DNA of 64,000 nucleotides from Nocardia ignorata NBRC 108230 (GCF_001612905.1 NZ_BDBI01000016.1:1-64000), one strand, 5' to 3'. Shown: positions 1-9,433, counted from the stretch's first letter. Translations and numbers: made by a program. Notes: generated by a model not told the origin, from the letters alone.

Positions 1-37
1 CCGGTACACCTTGGGCGCAATCCCCTCGGCCGCTCCC

Positions 38-237
38 TCAGGCCACCTGCCCGAGCACCGACGCCCCCGGCTCACTCGGCGATGGCGCGCATTGGACCCA
101 GCGTTTGGTCCCCGGTAGCGCAACCGCAACCGCCGTGACTATGAACAGCACGATCACCGACACCCAAGCCACACCGGCGCGTCGGCGCCGACCATGAATG
201 CCACCACGGCGCCCAGCAACGACCCGGTGAGTACCAA
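38..237 (-). pseudogene. Possible frameshifted small membrane protein
   Basis: Reading the minus strand from a TTG at 237, 27 codons give a hydrophobic start (LVLTGSLLGAVVAFMVG) and then stop at 154-156. The next frame continues with a second strong membrane stretch (VSVIVLFIVTAVAVALPG) and ends at 38-40. The two halves read as one two-helix membrane protein broken by an indel near 155-175. The segment lies 15 bp after the stop of the membrane-protein gene at 253-543, so it could be the last member of that operon. I do not recognise a family. It may instead be two unrelated short frames. Confidence 0.3.
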
Positions 238-252
238 CGTCCGTCCGCGCGG

Positions 253-543
253 CTATCGGCGGCCGAGCAGGCGGGCGCCGATCAGGTTCAGCACGCCGAC
301 CGGAGCGACGATCGCGGCCATGATCACCAGCATCACGCCCGTGACGAACCGGAAGTCCACCTCACCGGGGTCGATCGGCTCCGTCACCACCACGACGGCA
401 TCGACAATCATCAGCCCGGCGATCGCGAACGCGATCAACGCCGAAATGAAGGCAAGCGACCGCGCGACCGCCGCCGTCCGCCTCCCGTGGTGGCCCTCTC
501 CCGCCCCGACCACCGAAACAACGAGCCTCCCGATCGTGGCCAC
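253..543 (-). CDS. Small membrane protein downstream of deoA
   Basis: This encodes 96 aa from a GTG start. Two hydrophobic segments are visible, at about residues 29-50 (SLAFISALIAFAIAGLMIVD) and 66-88 (VTGVMLVIMAAIVAPVGVLN), and the tail is Arg-rich. It starts 18 bp after the deoA stop on the same strand, so it is probably co-transcribed as the third gene of a cdd-deoA unit. No family is recognised. An integral membrane protein is all the sequence supports; a link to nucleoside salvage rests only on position. Confidence 0.5.
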   Translation of the reverse strand: MATIGRLVVSVVGAGEGHHGRRTAAVARSLAFISALIAFAIAGLMIVDAVVVVTEPIDPGEVDFRFVTGVMLVIMAAIVAPVGVLNLIGARLLGRR

Positions 544-561
544 GCGGCCACGACTAGAACC

Positions 562-1848
<1,287 letters not shown>

Positions 1849-1975
1849 GCGGCCAGTCTGGCACGCAACATCGGCCGCGGCACTGCGCACGCCGAGCGAG
1901 CCTCGGCCCTACCTCCATCGGGTCGGAGCAGGACCCGCCGCGTCGTTCAGGTCGACCGCTGGTCGATCGGTGCCA

Positions 1976-2377
1976 TCAGCGCTGCCCGGCCGCCAGATCA
2001 TCGGGCCCGAACGCGTACGGCAACAGCTCGCTCAGCTTCTTGGGCCCCTCGGCATGGTCCACGAGCAGCTCACCCCCGCCGTGCTCGAACAGCAGCTGCC
2101 TACACCGCCCACACGGCATCAAGATTTCGCCACGGGAATCGCTCACCGATACCGCCAGAAGGCGGCCCCCACCCGACCCGAATAAGTTACCGACGAGTAC
2201 GCATTCGGCACACAGGGTTAGTCCATATGAGACATTTTCCACATTGCAACCGCTCACAATTCGACCGTCCGTCGTGAGAGCCGCGGCACCGACCGAGAAA
2301 CCCGAGTACGGGGCATACGCGCTACCCATTACGCGAATTGCCATGTCGCGCAAGGTATTCCAGTCGATTTCGGACAT
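1976..2377 (-). CDS. cdd: Cytidine deaminase
   Basis: This zinc hydrolase converts cytidine and deoxycytidine to uridine and deoxyuridine and so feeds deoA. The protein is 133 aa, typical of the small tetrameric class. The substrate motif NVEN is at residues 45-48. CAE at 56-58 supplies a zinc Cys and the catalytic Glu58, and PCGRC at 88-92 supplies the other zinc Cys residues (89, 92). The ATG at 2377 gives the usual N-terminus (MSEIDWNTLRDMAIRVM). The gene is divergent from sdhC across 289 bp and is the first gene of the cdd-deoA unit. Confidence 0.95.
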   Translation of the reverse strand: MSEIDWNTLRDMAIRVMGSAYAPYSGFSVGAAALTTDGRIVSGCNVENVSYGLTLCAECVLVGNLFGSGGGRLLAVSVSDSRGEILMPCGRCRQLLFEHGGGELLVDHAEGPKKLSELLPYAFGPDDLAAGQR

Positions 2378-2456
2378 CGCGAACCTCCAGCCGATACCGC
2401 CGAACATGTCCGCGCGGGGGCTCGGACACCAGTATTCGGCATCGAGAAAGGTAAAC

Positions 2457-2500
2457 CTAACTCGGCCGATTCGTGCACAACGCACGGCACGCCGAATTAG
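2457..2500. promoter_or_regulatory. Nested dyad between cdd and sdhC
   Basis: The arms CTAACTCGGC (2457-2466) and GCCGAATTAG (2491-2500) match at 9 of 10 positions. Inside them, almost on the same axis, lies a second dyad CGTGC-N5-GCACG (2472-2486). The element sits in the 289-bp divergent region between cdd and the sdh operon. It could be an operator or an RNA hairpin; no regulator can be named. The rest of this intergenic region shows nothing else I can support. Confidence 0.3.
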
Positions 2501-2666
2501 TTCCGCGAAACAGAGAGGATTAGAGTCAGCCGAAGATCGGTTCAGGTTCCCGGCGGCGGGCCAGCGCTCGAGCATACAGCGCAGCCACCTGGGCATTTGC
2601 CTCTCCACGCAGCCGGCGTCGGATCTGTGACCGGGTCCATCAACGACGTTGGAGGCACCGCACTCT

Positions 2667-3071
2667 ATGACCACGATAGAAGCTCCGGCTCCGGCCCAGC
2701 CGAAGCGGAAGACGCTGTACCGCGGCGACCCCGGCATGTGGTCCTGGGCGCTGCACCGGATCACCGGTGTCACGATCTTCTTCTTCCTCTTCGTGCACGT
2801 GCTGGACACGGCACTGGTTCGGGTGAACCCGAACACCTATGACGAAGCCATCGAGCTCTACAAGAACCCGCTGGTCGCGCTCATGGAGATGGGCCTCGTC
2901 GTCTGCGTCCTGTTCCACGCGCTCAACGGCGTCCGCGTCATCCTCGTCGACTTCTGGTCGCAGGGTCCGCGCTTCCAGAAGCAGATGCTGTGGGTCGTGC
3001 TGACCATCTGGGTCCTGGTCTCCGCCGCCGGCGTCGGCCGCCAGTTCTTCTACCTGCTGACGGAGCACTGA
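2667..3071 (+). CDS. sdhC: Succinate dehydrogenase cytochrome b556 subunit
   Basis: This is the first membrane-anchor subunit of respiratory complex II; with SdhD it carries quinone (and usually heme) and holds the SdhAB head on the membrane. The protein is 134 aa with three hydrophobic helices, at about 30-51, 71-92 and 108-128. The conserved LHRITG motif lies at the start of helix 1 and a HALNGVR motif after helix 2; His residues in these motifs serve as heme or quinone ligands in the family. I chose the ATG at 2667, behind a GGAGG at 2651-2655. It is the first of four tightly packed genes; sdhD starts 2 bp after its stop. Confidence 0.93.
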   Translation: MTTIEAPAPAQPKRKTLYRGDPGMWSWALHRITGVTIFFFLFVHVLDTALVRVNPNTYDEAIELYKNPLVALMEMGLVVCVLFHALNGVRVILVDFWSQGPRFQKQMLWVVLTIWVLVSAAGVGRQFFYLLTEH

Positions 3072-3073
3072 TC

Positions 3074-3508
3074 ATGACCGCACCTGTCCTCGGCAAGTCC
3101 TACGACCGCCCCGCCAGCCTGGACGCGCCCCGCGCACCGCGCGGCAAGGCCAACAGCAACTTCGAGAAGTACGCCTGGCTGTTCATGCGCATCTCGGGCC
3201 TGTTCCTGATCGTGCTGGTCATCGGCCACATGTTCATCATGCTGATGATCGACGGCGGCGTGAACCGGCTGAACTTCGCCTTCGTGGCCGGTCGCTGGTC
3301 CAGCCCGTTCTGGCAGTTCTGGGACCTGTCCATGCTGTGGCTGGCTCAGCTGCACGGCGGCAACGGTCTGCGCACCGTCATCGATGACTACTCCCGCAAG
3401 GACTCCACCCGGTTCTGGCTCAAGACCATCCTCGTGGTCTCGATGATCCTGGTGATGAGCGTGGGCACCTACGTCATCTTCACCTTCGACCCCAACATCA
3501 CCGGTTAG
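3074..3508 (+). CDS. sdhD: Succinate dehydrogenase hydrophobic membrane anchor subunit
   Basis: The second membrane anchor of complex II, 144 aa, has three predicted helices: about 30-53 (YAWLFMRISGLFLIVLVIGH), one in the middle, and about 115-138 (WLKTILVVSMILVMSVGTYV). An Arg-Ile-Ser-Gly motif in the first helix and a nearby His (IGHMF) resemble the heme/quinone region of the family. It starts two bases after the sdhC stop and ends 16 bp before sdhA, so it must be read from the same mRNA. Confidence 0.92.
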   Translation: MTAPVLGKSYDRPASLDAPRAPRGKANSNFEKYAWLFMRISGLFLIVLVIGHMFIMLMIDGGVNRLNFAFVAGRWSSPFWQFWDLSMLWLAQLHGGNGLRTVIDDYSRKDSTRFWLKTILVVSMILVMSVGTYVIFTFDPNITG

Positions 3509-3524
3509 GAACAGGCCACCTCGC

Positions 3525-5294
3525 ATGAGTGAATCCCGTCCGATTCAGGAACATCGCTACGACGTGGTCATCGTCGGCGCCGGTGGCGCGGGCATGCGCG
3601 CGGCGATCGAGGCCGGTCCCCGGGCTCGTACCGCGGTCCTGACCAAGCTCTACCCGACGCGCAGCCACACCGGCGCGGCCCAGGGCGGCATGTGCGCCGC
3701 GCTGGCCAACGTCGAAGAAGACAACTGGGAATGGCACACCTTCGACACCGTCAAGGGTGGTGACTACCTGGTCGACCAGGACGCCGCGGAGATCATGGCC
3801 AAGGAGGCCATCGACGCGGTCATGGACCTGGAGAAGATGGGCCTGCCGTTCAACCGCACGCCCGAGGGCAAGATCGACCAGCGTCGTTTCGGTGGTCACA
3901 CCCGTGACCACGGCAAGGCGCCCGTGCGTCGCGCGTGTTACGCCGCCGACCGCACCGGTCACATGATCCTGCAGACGCTGTACCAGAACTGCGTCAAGCA
4001 CGACGTCGAGTTCTTCAACGAGTTCTACGTGCTCGACCTGGTGATGACCGAATCCGACCGTGGCCCCGTCGCCACCGGCGTCGTCGCCTACGAGCTGGCC
4101 ACCGGCGAGATCCACGTCTTCCACGCGAAGTCGATCGTGTTCGCCACCGGCGGCTCGGGCCGTATGTACAAGACCACCTCGAACGCGCACACGCTGACCG
4201 GTGACGGCATGGCGATCGTGTTCCGCAAGGGCCTGCCGCTCGAGGACATGGAATTCCACCAGTTCCACCCGACAGGCCTCGCGGGCCTGGGCATCCTCAT
4301 CTCCGAGGCTGTTCGTGGTGAGGGTGGCATCCTGCGCAACGCCTCCGGTGAGCGCTTCATGGAGCGCTACGCCCCCACCATCAAGGACCTCGCGCCGCGC
4401 GACATCGTCGCCCGCTCGATGGTGCTCGAGGTGCTCGAAGGCCGTGGCGCCGGGCCGAACAAGGACTACGTCTACATCGACGTGACCCACCTCGGCGAGG
4501 ACGTGCTCGAGGAGAAGCTGCCCGACATCACCGAGTTCGCGCGCACCTACCTGGGTGTGGACCCGGTGAAGGAGCTCGTGCCGGTCATGCCGACCTGCCA
4601 CTACGTGATGGGCGGTATCCCCACCCGCATCCGTGGCGAGGTGCTGCGCAACAACACCGACGTGGTCCCTGGCCTCTACGCCGCCGGTGAGTGCGCCTGC
4701 GTGTCGGTGCACGGCGCGAACCGTCTCGGCACCAACTCGCTGCTCGACATCAACGTGTTCGGCCGTCGCGCCGGCATCGCGGCCGCCGAGTACGCCCAGC
4801 GCACCGAGTTCGTCGAGATGCCGGAGAACCCGGCGCAGATGGTGCAGGACTGGCTGGCGCTGATCCTGTCCGACCACGGCAACGAGCGCGTGGCCGACAT
4901 CCGCACCGAACTGCAGTACACGATGGACATGAACGCCGCCGTGTTCCGCACCGAGGACACCCTCAAGCAGGCCCTCACCGACATCCACGCGCTCAAGGAG
5001 CGCTACACCCGGATCACGGTGCAGGACAAGGGCAAGCGCTACAACAGCGACCTGCTCGAGGCCGTCGAGCTGGGCTTCCTGCTCGAGCTGGCCGAGGTCA
5101 CCGTCGTCGGCGCGCTCAACCGCAAGGAATCGCGTGGTGGGCACGCCCGCGAGGACTACCCGGATCGCGACGACGTGAACTTCATGCGGCACACCATGGC
5201 GTACAAGGAGGGCCCGGAGCTCATCTCCGAGATCCGCCTCGACTTCAAGCCGGTGGTGCAGACCCGCTACGAGCCGATGGAGCGTAAGTACTGA
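3525..5294 (+). CDS. sdhA: Succinate dehydrogenase flavoprotein subunit
   Basis: This catalytic subunit oxidises succinate to fumarate in the TCA cycle and passes electrons through FAD to SdhB. The protein is 589 aa, full length. A Rossmann FAD motif (VVIVGAGGAGMRAA) is at residues 14-27. His48 in RSHTGAAQGG is the expected covalent FAD attachment site. HPTG near residue 248 and the later HGANRLGTNSLLD segment belong to the dicarboxylate and FAD sites. Its TGA overlaps the sdhB ATG (TGATG), indicating translational coupling. Confidence 0.97.
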   Translation: MSESRPIQEHRYDVVIVGAGGAGMRAAIEAGPRARTAVLTKLYPTRSHTGAAQGGMCAALANVEEDNWEWHTFDTVKGGDYLVDQDAAEIMAKEAIDAVMDLEKMGLPFNRTPEGKIDQRRFGGHTRDHGKAPVRRACYAADRTGHMILQTLYQNCVKHDVEFFNEFYVLDLVMTESDRGPVATGVVAYELATGEIHVFHAKSIVFATGGSGRMYKTTSNAHTLTGDGMAIVFRKGLPLEDMEFHQFHPTGLAGLGILISEAVRGEGGILRNASGERFMERYAPTIKDLAPRDIVARSMVLEVLEGRGAGPNKDYVYIDVTHLGEDVLEEKLPDITEFARTYLGVDPVKELVPVMPTCHYVMGGIPTRIRGEVLRNNTDVVPGLYAAGECACVSVHGANRLGTNSLLDINVFGRRAGIAAAEYAQRTEFVEMPENPAQMVQDWLALILSDHGNERVADIRTELQYTMDMNAAVFRTEDTLKQALTDIHALKERYTRITVQDKGKRYNSDLLEAVELGFLLELAEVTVVGALNRKESRGGHAREDYPDRDDVNFMRHTMAYKEGPELISEIRLDFKPVVQTRYEPMERKY

Positions 5295-6064
5295 TGACTG
5301 CTGTAGCAGAACCGACCACGCAGAAGCCCGCGCCCGTCCCCGAGGGCTCGGTCATGGTCACCGTGAAGGTGGCCCGGTTCAGCACCGAGAACGACAAGGG
5401 CGCGTACTGGGATTCGTTCCAGGTGCCGGTCCTGCCGACCGACCGCTTCCTCAACGTGCTGATCTACATCAAGTCCTACCTGGACGGCACCCTCACCTTC
5501 CGGCGTTCCTGCGCCCACGGTGTGTGCGGTTCCGACGCGATGCGGATCAACGGTGTGAACCGGCTGGCCTGCAAGGTCCTGATGAAGGACATGCTGCCCA
5601 AGGGCGACAAGACCCTCACCATGACCGTGGAGCCGATCCGCGGCCTGCCGGTGGAGAAGGACCTCGTCGTCGACATGGAACCGTTCTTCGACGCGTTCCG
5701 TGCCGTGAAGCCGTACCTGATCACCTCGGGTAACGAGCCCACCCGCGAGCGCATCCAGTCCCAGCACGACCGCGCCCGCTTCGACGACACCACCAAGTGC
5801 ATCCTGTGCGCCTGCTGCACCACCTCCTGCCCCGTGTACTGGAGCGACGGCAGCTACTTCGGCCCGGCCGCGATCGTGAACGCCCACCGCTTCATCTTCG
5901 ACAGCCGTGACGAAGGCGCCCGCGAGCGTCTCGACATCCTCAACGACGTCGAAGGGGTGTGGCGCTGCCGCACCACCTTCAACTGCACCGACGCGTGCCC
6001 CCGTGGCATCGAGGTCACCAAGGCCATCCAGGAAGTCAAGCGAGCCCTCCTCTTCGCCCGCTGA
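5294..6064 (+). CDS. sdhB: Succinate dehydrogenase iron-sulfur subunit
   Basis: This electron-transfer subunit of complex II is 256 aa. The 2Fe-2S site shows Cys73, Cys78, Asp81 and Cys93 (SCAHGVCGSD...LAC), with Asp in place of one Cys as in well-studied SdhB proteins. The C-terminal ferredoxin domain has a CILCACCTTSCP cluster for 4Fe-4S and a second Cys set around CRTTFNCTDACP for 3Fe-4S. It is the last gene of the operon; its ATG overlaps the sdhA stop and a strong terminator follows within 17 bp. Confidence 0.97.
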   Translation: MTAVAEPTTQKPAPVPEGSVMVTVKVARFSTENDKGAYWDSFQVPVLPTDRFLNVLIYIKSYLDGTLTFRRSCAHGVCGSDAMRINGVNRLACKVLMKDMLPKGDKTLTMTVEPIRGLPVEKDLVVDMEPFFDAFRAVKPYLITSGNEPTRERIQSQHDRARFDDTTKCILCACCTTSCPVYWSDGSYFGPAAIVNAHRFIFDSRDEGARERLDILNDVEGVWRCRTTFNCTDACPRGIEVTKAIQEVKRALLFAR

Positions 6065-6080
6065 CCTCCCCGGTCCTCAC

Positions 6081-6116
6081 AAAGGCCGCCTTCATCTTTC
6101 GATGAAGGCGGCCTTT
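6081..6116. terminator. Bidirectional terminator after sdhB
   Basis: A perfect 16-bp stem (AAAGGCCGCCTTCATC, 6081-6096) with the 4-base loop TTTC pairs with 6101-6116. The stem begins with three A and ends with three T, so it can end transcription of sdhCDAB and of the convergent gene at 6121-6729, which stops only 4 bp away. Confidence 0.85.
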
Positions 6117-6120
6117 GCCG

Positions 6121-6729
6121 TCACTCTTCCTGTGCGAGATGGGTTTTGGCGTCCTCGTAGGACCCGCTCGGGGCGGTGTCGTCCTTGGTGTAGACCAGGT
6201 GCAGTACGCCGGTGCCGAAGGTTTCCGAGGAGAGCAGGCGGAGGGGGATCGTCGTCCCGTCCTCGAACAGCCGCTCCCCTTTGCCGACCACGATCGGGTG
6301 CACCAGCAGGTGCAGTTCGTCCAGCAGTCCCGCGGCGAGGAGTTGGCGCACCACCGATACCGAACCGCTGATGGCGATATCGCCGCCCGACCCCTTCCTC
6401 AGCTCGGCCGCGGACGCGGTCAGGTCGCCGTCGAGGCGCTCGGAGTTGCGCCATGGGAAATCGCGGTCCTCGTGGGTCACCACCAGTTTGCGTGCGTCGC
6501 CGAGCTTCTTCGCGAACGGCGCGTCCGGTCCACCTTCGGCTTCGCGGCCGGGCCATGCGCCGGCGAAGCTGTCGTAGGTCACGCGGCCGAGCAGCAGTGT
6601 GTCGGCGCTGCCGAGCTGGGCGTCGACCGCGGCGCCCATGGCGTCGTCGAAGTAGGGGAAATGCCAGTCCTGCGGGTCGGCGATCACGCCGTCGAGAGAC
6701 ATGAACAGACCGGCGGTGATCTTCCTCAT
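6121..6729 (-). CDS. Dihydrofolate reductase/RibD-like family protein
   Basis: This 202-aa protein belongs to the RibD C-terminal/bacterial DHFR-like reductase family (NADPH-binding fold, substrates mostly unknown). It opens MRKITAGLFMSLDGVIADPQDWHFPY, the usual start of the family. It contains TLLLGRVTYDSFAGAWPG and ISGSVSVVRQLLAAGLLDELHLLVHPIVVG, the cofactor-binding and C-terminal strands. It is divergent from the DoxX-family gene at 6897; the tandem operators at 6839-6887 lie in the shared promoter region. It is not a housekeeping folA: the folate-site residues are not evident. The substrate cannot be stated. Confidence 0.8.
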   Translation of the reverse strand: MRKITAGLFMSLDGVIADPQDWHFPYFDDAMGAAVDAQLGSADTLLLGRVTYDSFAGAWPGREAEGGPDAPFAKKLGDARKLVVTHEDRDFPWRNSERLDGDLTASAAELRKGSGGDIAISGSVSVVRQLLAAGLLDELHLLVHPIVVGKGERLFEDGTTIPLRLLSSETFGTGVLHLVYTKDDTAPSGSYEDAKTHLAQEE

Positions 6730-6838
6730 CGGTACTTCTCCTCGGTGAGCGGTGAGTGTGTCGGTTACTACGACGGTGCGCGGCCACCGAACTAATCGCG
6801 GCCCGGAACCACTCGGCTGCGCGGACAGACTTGACGAC

Positions 6839-6887
6839 TGAATAGATAGCGCTACTATCCATAATAGACAGTTCCACTATCTATTAT
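6839..6887. promoter_or_regulatory. Two tandem GATAG-N5-CTATC operators
   Basis: The right-hand dyad has arms ATAATAGACAG (6861-6871) and CTATCTATTAT (6877-6887), 10 of 11 matched around a 5-base spacer. The left-hand dyad has GATAG (6845-6849) and CTATC (6855-6859) around another 5-base spacer, with partial match in the flanks. The centres (6852 and 6874) are 22 bp apart, two helical turns, so two dimers could bind one face of the DNA. The right dyad ends one base before the GGAG Shine-Dalgarno of the gene at 6897, so binding should block that gene and probably its divergent neighbour. The regulator is not identified. Confidence 0.65.
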
Positions 6888-6896
6888 GGAGTCACC

Positions 6897-7394
6897 GTGA
6901 TCGTCATCGTTCTTCTCGTCTCGCTCCTGAGCTTCCGCGCACTGGGGGCACTCGGCATCAGCCGGTTCGCCACCTGGTCGGCGGCTGCCGCGCACGCTCT
7001 GGCGGTCATGCTGATGATGACCGGTTCCGCCCATTTCATGCCGTCGAGCGTCACCGTGATGCCCAATTACGACGACCTGGTGGCGATGGTGCCGTCGTTC
7101 GTGCCGTTCCCCGGATTCATGGTGCTGTTCACCGGCGTGCTGGAACTGCTCGCGGCCGTCGGCCTGATCCTCACCCGGACGCGCCGGGTCGCGGGCTGGG
7201 CGCTGGTGCCGCTGTTCGTGCTGCTGCTGCCCGCCAATATCTACGCGGCCGTCGAAAACGTCACCTTCGCAGGCGAACCCGCGTCTCCCCTGTGGCAGCG
7301 CATCCCGGAACAGCTGCTGTACATCGGCTTCGCGATCTGGGCGACGGGTTCCCTCACTCCGGCCACACGGGATCGCGTGTCCGCTCAGCGGTGA
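6897..7394 (+). CDS. DoxX-family membrane protein
   Basis: This 165-aa integral membrane protein starts at a GTG with GGAG at 6888-6891. Four hydrophobic segments are visible, at about 1-21, 27-47, 70-95 and 98-120. The motif MTGSAHFMP in the second helix and a later FTGVLELLAAVGLIL helix are typical of the DoxX/DoxD-like family, whose members are small four-helix proteins often tied to redox or thiol stress. The exact function is unknown. It is divergent from the reductase-like gene at 6121-6729 and appears to be under the tandem operators immediately upstream. Confidence 0.75.
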   Translation: MIVIVLLVSLLSFRALGALGISRFATWSAAAAHALAVMLMMTGSAHFMPSSVTVMPNYDDLVAMVPSFVPFPGFMVLFTGVLELLAAVGLILTRTRRVAGWALVPLFVLLLPANIYAAVENVTFAGEPASPLWQRIPEQLLYIGFAIWATGSLTPATRDRVSAQR

Positions 7395-8108
7395 TTACGC
7401 GAAACCGGTGGTGCGGGCGAGGTCGGCGAGCATGGTGTCGAACATGACTTCGGGGTCGGTGAGGGGAATGGGGTAGTTGCCGAACACCTCGAGGGTGACG
7501 TGGCCGAACAGGCGAACCCAGGTCTGCACCATCACGTAGGTGACGCCGAGATCCAATTTCTCGGCGGGGAACTTCTGGCCCGAATCCGAGAGCATGGCGA
7601 GCAGTTCGGTCTGGAAGTCGATGAGGTCGTCGCGGAGTTCGACGGGGATGGATTCGCCGGGCGGGGTCGCGATCTCGAAACTGGCGAGCAGCCTGCCCGC
7701 CGCGGCGAGGAAGATCCGGCCGAAGGGCTCGTCGAAGCGGCGCAGCATGGCACGACTGGAAGTGGGCGAGGCGAACACCAGGGTGAATTCCCTGGGGTTG
7801 GCCAGCGCCCACCGCCGGAAGCCGCGGCAGATCGCGAGGAACTGCACGGCGCCGTCGTCGGGCAGGTCCGCGATGCCCGCCGACAGATTGTCGGCGAGGT
7901 CGGCACAGAATTCCGCCCGCAACCGTTCGATCAGCTCGTCGCGGGAATCGTAGTGCCGGTACAGCGCGGGGGCGGTGACGCCGAGTTCGCGCGCGATGGC
8001 CCGCAAGGTGACCGCGTCGGGGCCGTGCTCGGCCAGCAGCGCCCGCGCGACCCGCCGGATATCGGCGTCGGCCACGACGGGCGCCCGGCCGCGTGCCTTG
8101 GCCGTCAA
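7395..8108 (-). CDS. TetR-family regulator, cotranscribed with CYP125
   Basis: This 237-aa TetR-type repressor has an N-terminal helix-turn-helix at about residues 14-58 (RRVARALLAEHGPDAVTLRAIARELGVTAPALYRHYDSRDEL). The C-terminal half resembles the TetR C-terminal domain found in many actinobacterial members (WALANPREFTLVFASP, PEVMFDTMLADL). I take a TTG at 8108 behind a GGGGTGGG stretch; no ATG or GTG gives a better fit, so the start is uncertain. It follows the P450 gene by 28 bp on the same strand, so it probably controls that operon, possibly through the dyads at 9389-9413 or 9434-9456. Confidence 0.8.
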   Translation of the reverse strand: MTAKARGRAPVVADADIRRVARALLAEHGPDAVTLRAIARELGVTAPALYRHYDSRDELIERLRAEFCADLADNLSAGIADLPDDGAVQFLAICRGFRRWALANPREFTLVFASPTSSRAMLRRFDEPFGRIFLAAAGRLLASFEIATPPGESIPVELRDDLIDFQTELLAMLSDSGQKFPAEKLDLGVTYVMVQTWVRLFGHVTLEVFGNYPIPLTDPEVMFDTMLADLARTTGFA

Positions 8109-8136
8109 CCGCCCACCCCCTCGCTGCTGTTCGGGC

Positions 8137-9366
8137 TCAAGAGTATTCGACTTCCCACCGTTTGATGCCGTTGAGCCAGCCGCTGCGCAAGCGCACCGGT
8201 TCGGCGACCTGACGCAGGTTCGGCATCGCGTCGGCAATCGCATTGAACATCAGGTCGATCTCCAGGCGGGCGAGATTCGCGCCGACACAGTAGTGAGTTC
8301 CGGTGCCACCGAACCCGACGTGCGGATTGGGATTGCGCAGCACGTCGAACCGGAACGGGTCGGTGAAGGCGGTCTCGTCGAAATTGGCGGAGCTGTAGAA
8401 CAATCCGAGACGCTGGCCCTTCTTGATCTGCTGTCCACCCAGCTCGAGGTCGCGGGTCGCGGTGCGCTGGAAGGCGTGCACCGGGGTGGCCCAGCGCACG
8501 ATCTCGTCGGGGGCGGTGCGTGGCCGCTGATCCTTGTAGATCTCCCACTGCTCGGGGTTGTCGACGAAGGCCTTCATGCCGTGGGTGATCGAGTTGCGGG
8601 TGGTCTCGTTGCCTGCCACCGCCAACAGGATGACGAAGAAGGCGAACTCGTCGGAGCCGAGGTGCTCGCCGTCGACATCGGCGTTCACCAGCTGGGTCAC
8701 GATGTCGGAGGCCGGACAACCGCGCCGCTGCTCGGCCATGTTCCAGGCGTAGCCCATCACCTCGGCGGTGGCGGTGTGGTGATTGCCCTCGAACTCCGGA
8801 TCGTCGTAGGAGATCATCTGATTGGTCCAGTCGAACAGCTTCATCCGGTCCTCCTGCGGCACGCCGAGCAGTTCGGCGATGGCCTGCAGGGGCAGCTCGC
8901 ACGCGACCTGCTGCACGAAATCGCCCCGACCGGATTTCTTGGCCTCCCAGACGATGCGTTCGGCCCGTTCGGTGAGCGCGGCACGCAGATTCTCCACCGC
9001 CCGAGGGGTGAATCCCTTGGACACGATGCGCCGGATCTTGGTGTGCTGCGGCGGATCCAGGTTCAGCATGAGCATGTTGCCGAGCATGTCGATCTGCTCG
9101 CGGGTGGTTTCCTCGTTGAACCGGATGATGGCGGTGTTCTCGTGCGAGGAGAAGTCCTCGGGGTTCTTCGAGATCTCCTTGATGTCGGCCAGCGTCGACA
9201 CCACCCAGTAGCCGCCGTCGTCGAAGCCGCTCGCCCGGTCGGACTGCGCGCACCACCAGACCGGCGCCGTGCGCCGCAGTTGCGCGAACTCCTCGATCGG
9301 CAGGCGTTGCGCGAGCAGGTCGGGATCGGTGAAATCGAATCCCGCGGGGATATCGGTGCTGGTCAC
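8137..9366 (-). CDS. Cytochrome P450 of the CYP125 type, probable steroid C26-monooxygenase
   Basis: The product is a 409-aa soluble P450. Over its whole length it closely resembles mycobacterial CYP125, which hydroxylates the cholesterol side chain at C26/C27: PAGFDFTDPDLLAQRLP near the start, CELPLQAIAELLGVPQED, and RSGWLNGIKRWEV near the end. The I-helix motif AGNETTRNS, the EIVR (ExxR) motif and the heme loop FGGTGTHYCVGANLAR with ligand Cys360 are all present. The GTG at 9366 has an AAGGAG 5 bp upstream. A TetR gene follows in the same operon. The promoter region carries a KstR-like palindrome, which fits sterol-linked control. Steroid activity is inferred from similarity. Confidence 0.88.
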   Translation of the reverse strand: MTSTDIPAGFDFTDPDLLAQRLPIEEFAQLRRTAPVWWCAQSDRASGFDDGGYWVVSTLADIKEISKNPEDFSSHENTAIIRFNEETTREQIDMLGNMLMLNLDPPQHTKIRRIVSKGFTPRAVENLRAALTERAERIVWEAKKSGRGDFVQQVACELPLQAIAELLGVPQEDRMKLFDWTNQMISYDDPEFEGNHHTATAEVMGYAWNMAEQRRGCPASDIVTQLVNADVDGEHLGSDEFAFFVILLAVAGNETTRNSITHGMKAFVDNPEQWEIYKDQRPRTAPDEIVRWATPVHAFQRTATRDLELGGQQIKKGQRLGLFYSSANFDETAFTDPFRFDVLRNPNPHVGFGGTGTHYCVGANLARLEIDLMFNAIADAMPNLRQVAEPVRLRSGWLNGIKRWEVEYS

Positions 9367-9388
9367 GGTGTCTCCTTCGGCTGACTCC

Positions 9389-9413
9389 AGAACGTGATGT
9401 AGAACACGTTCTG
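9389..9413. promoter_or_regulatory. KstR-like operator upstream of CYP125 gene
   Basis: TAGAACACGTTCTG (9400-9413) contains a perfect AGAAC-N2-GTTCT palindrome. It fits the published KstR consensus TNNAACNNGTTNNA at all fixed bases except the last. An overlapping longer dyad also exists: AGAACGTG (9389-9396) and CACGTTCT (9405-9412) with an 8-base spacer. KstR represses cholesterol catabolism genes, including cyp125, in mycobacteria and rhodococci. The site begins 34 bp upstream of the P450 start codon. Confidence 0.7.
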
Positions 9414-9433
9414 ATCGATGAAACCACGCCGCG

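Noticed and set aside
2451..2464. Half of an iron box (TTAGGTT on the minus strand) in the cdd-sdhC gap
   Set aside because: Only the left half of the IdeR/DtxR consensus fits; the right half does not match, so iron control of sdh cannot be claimed from it.
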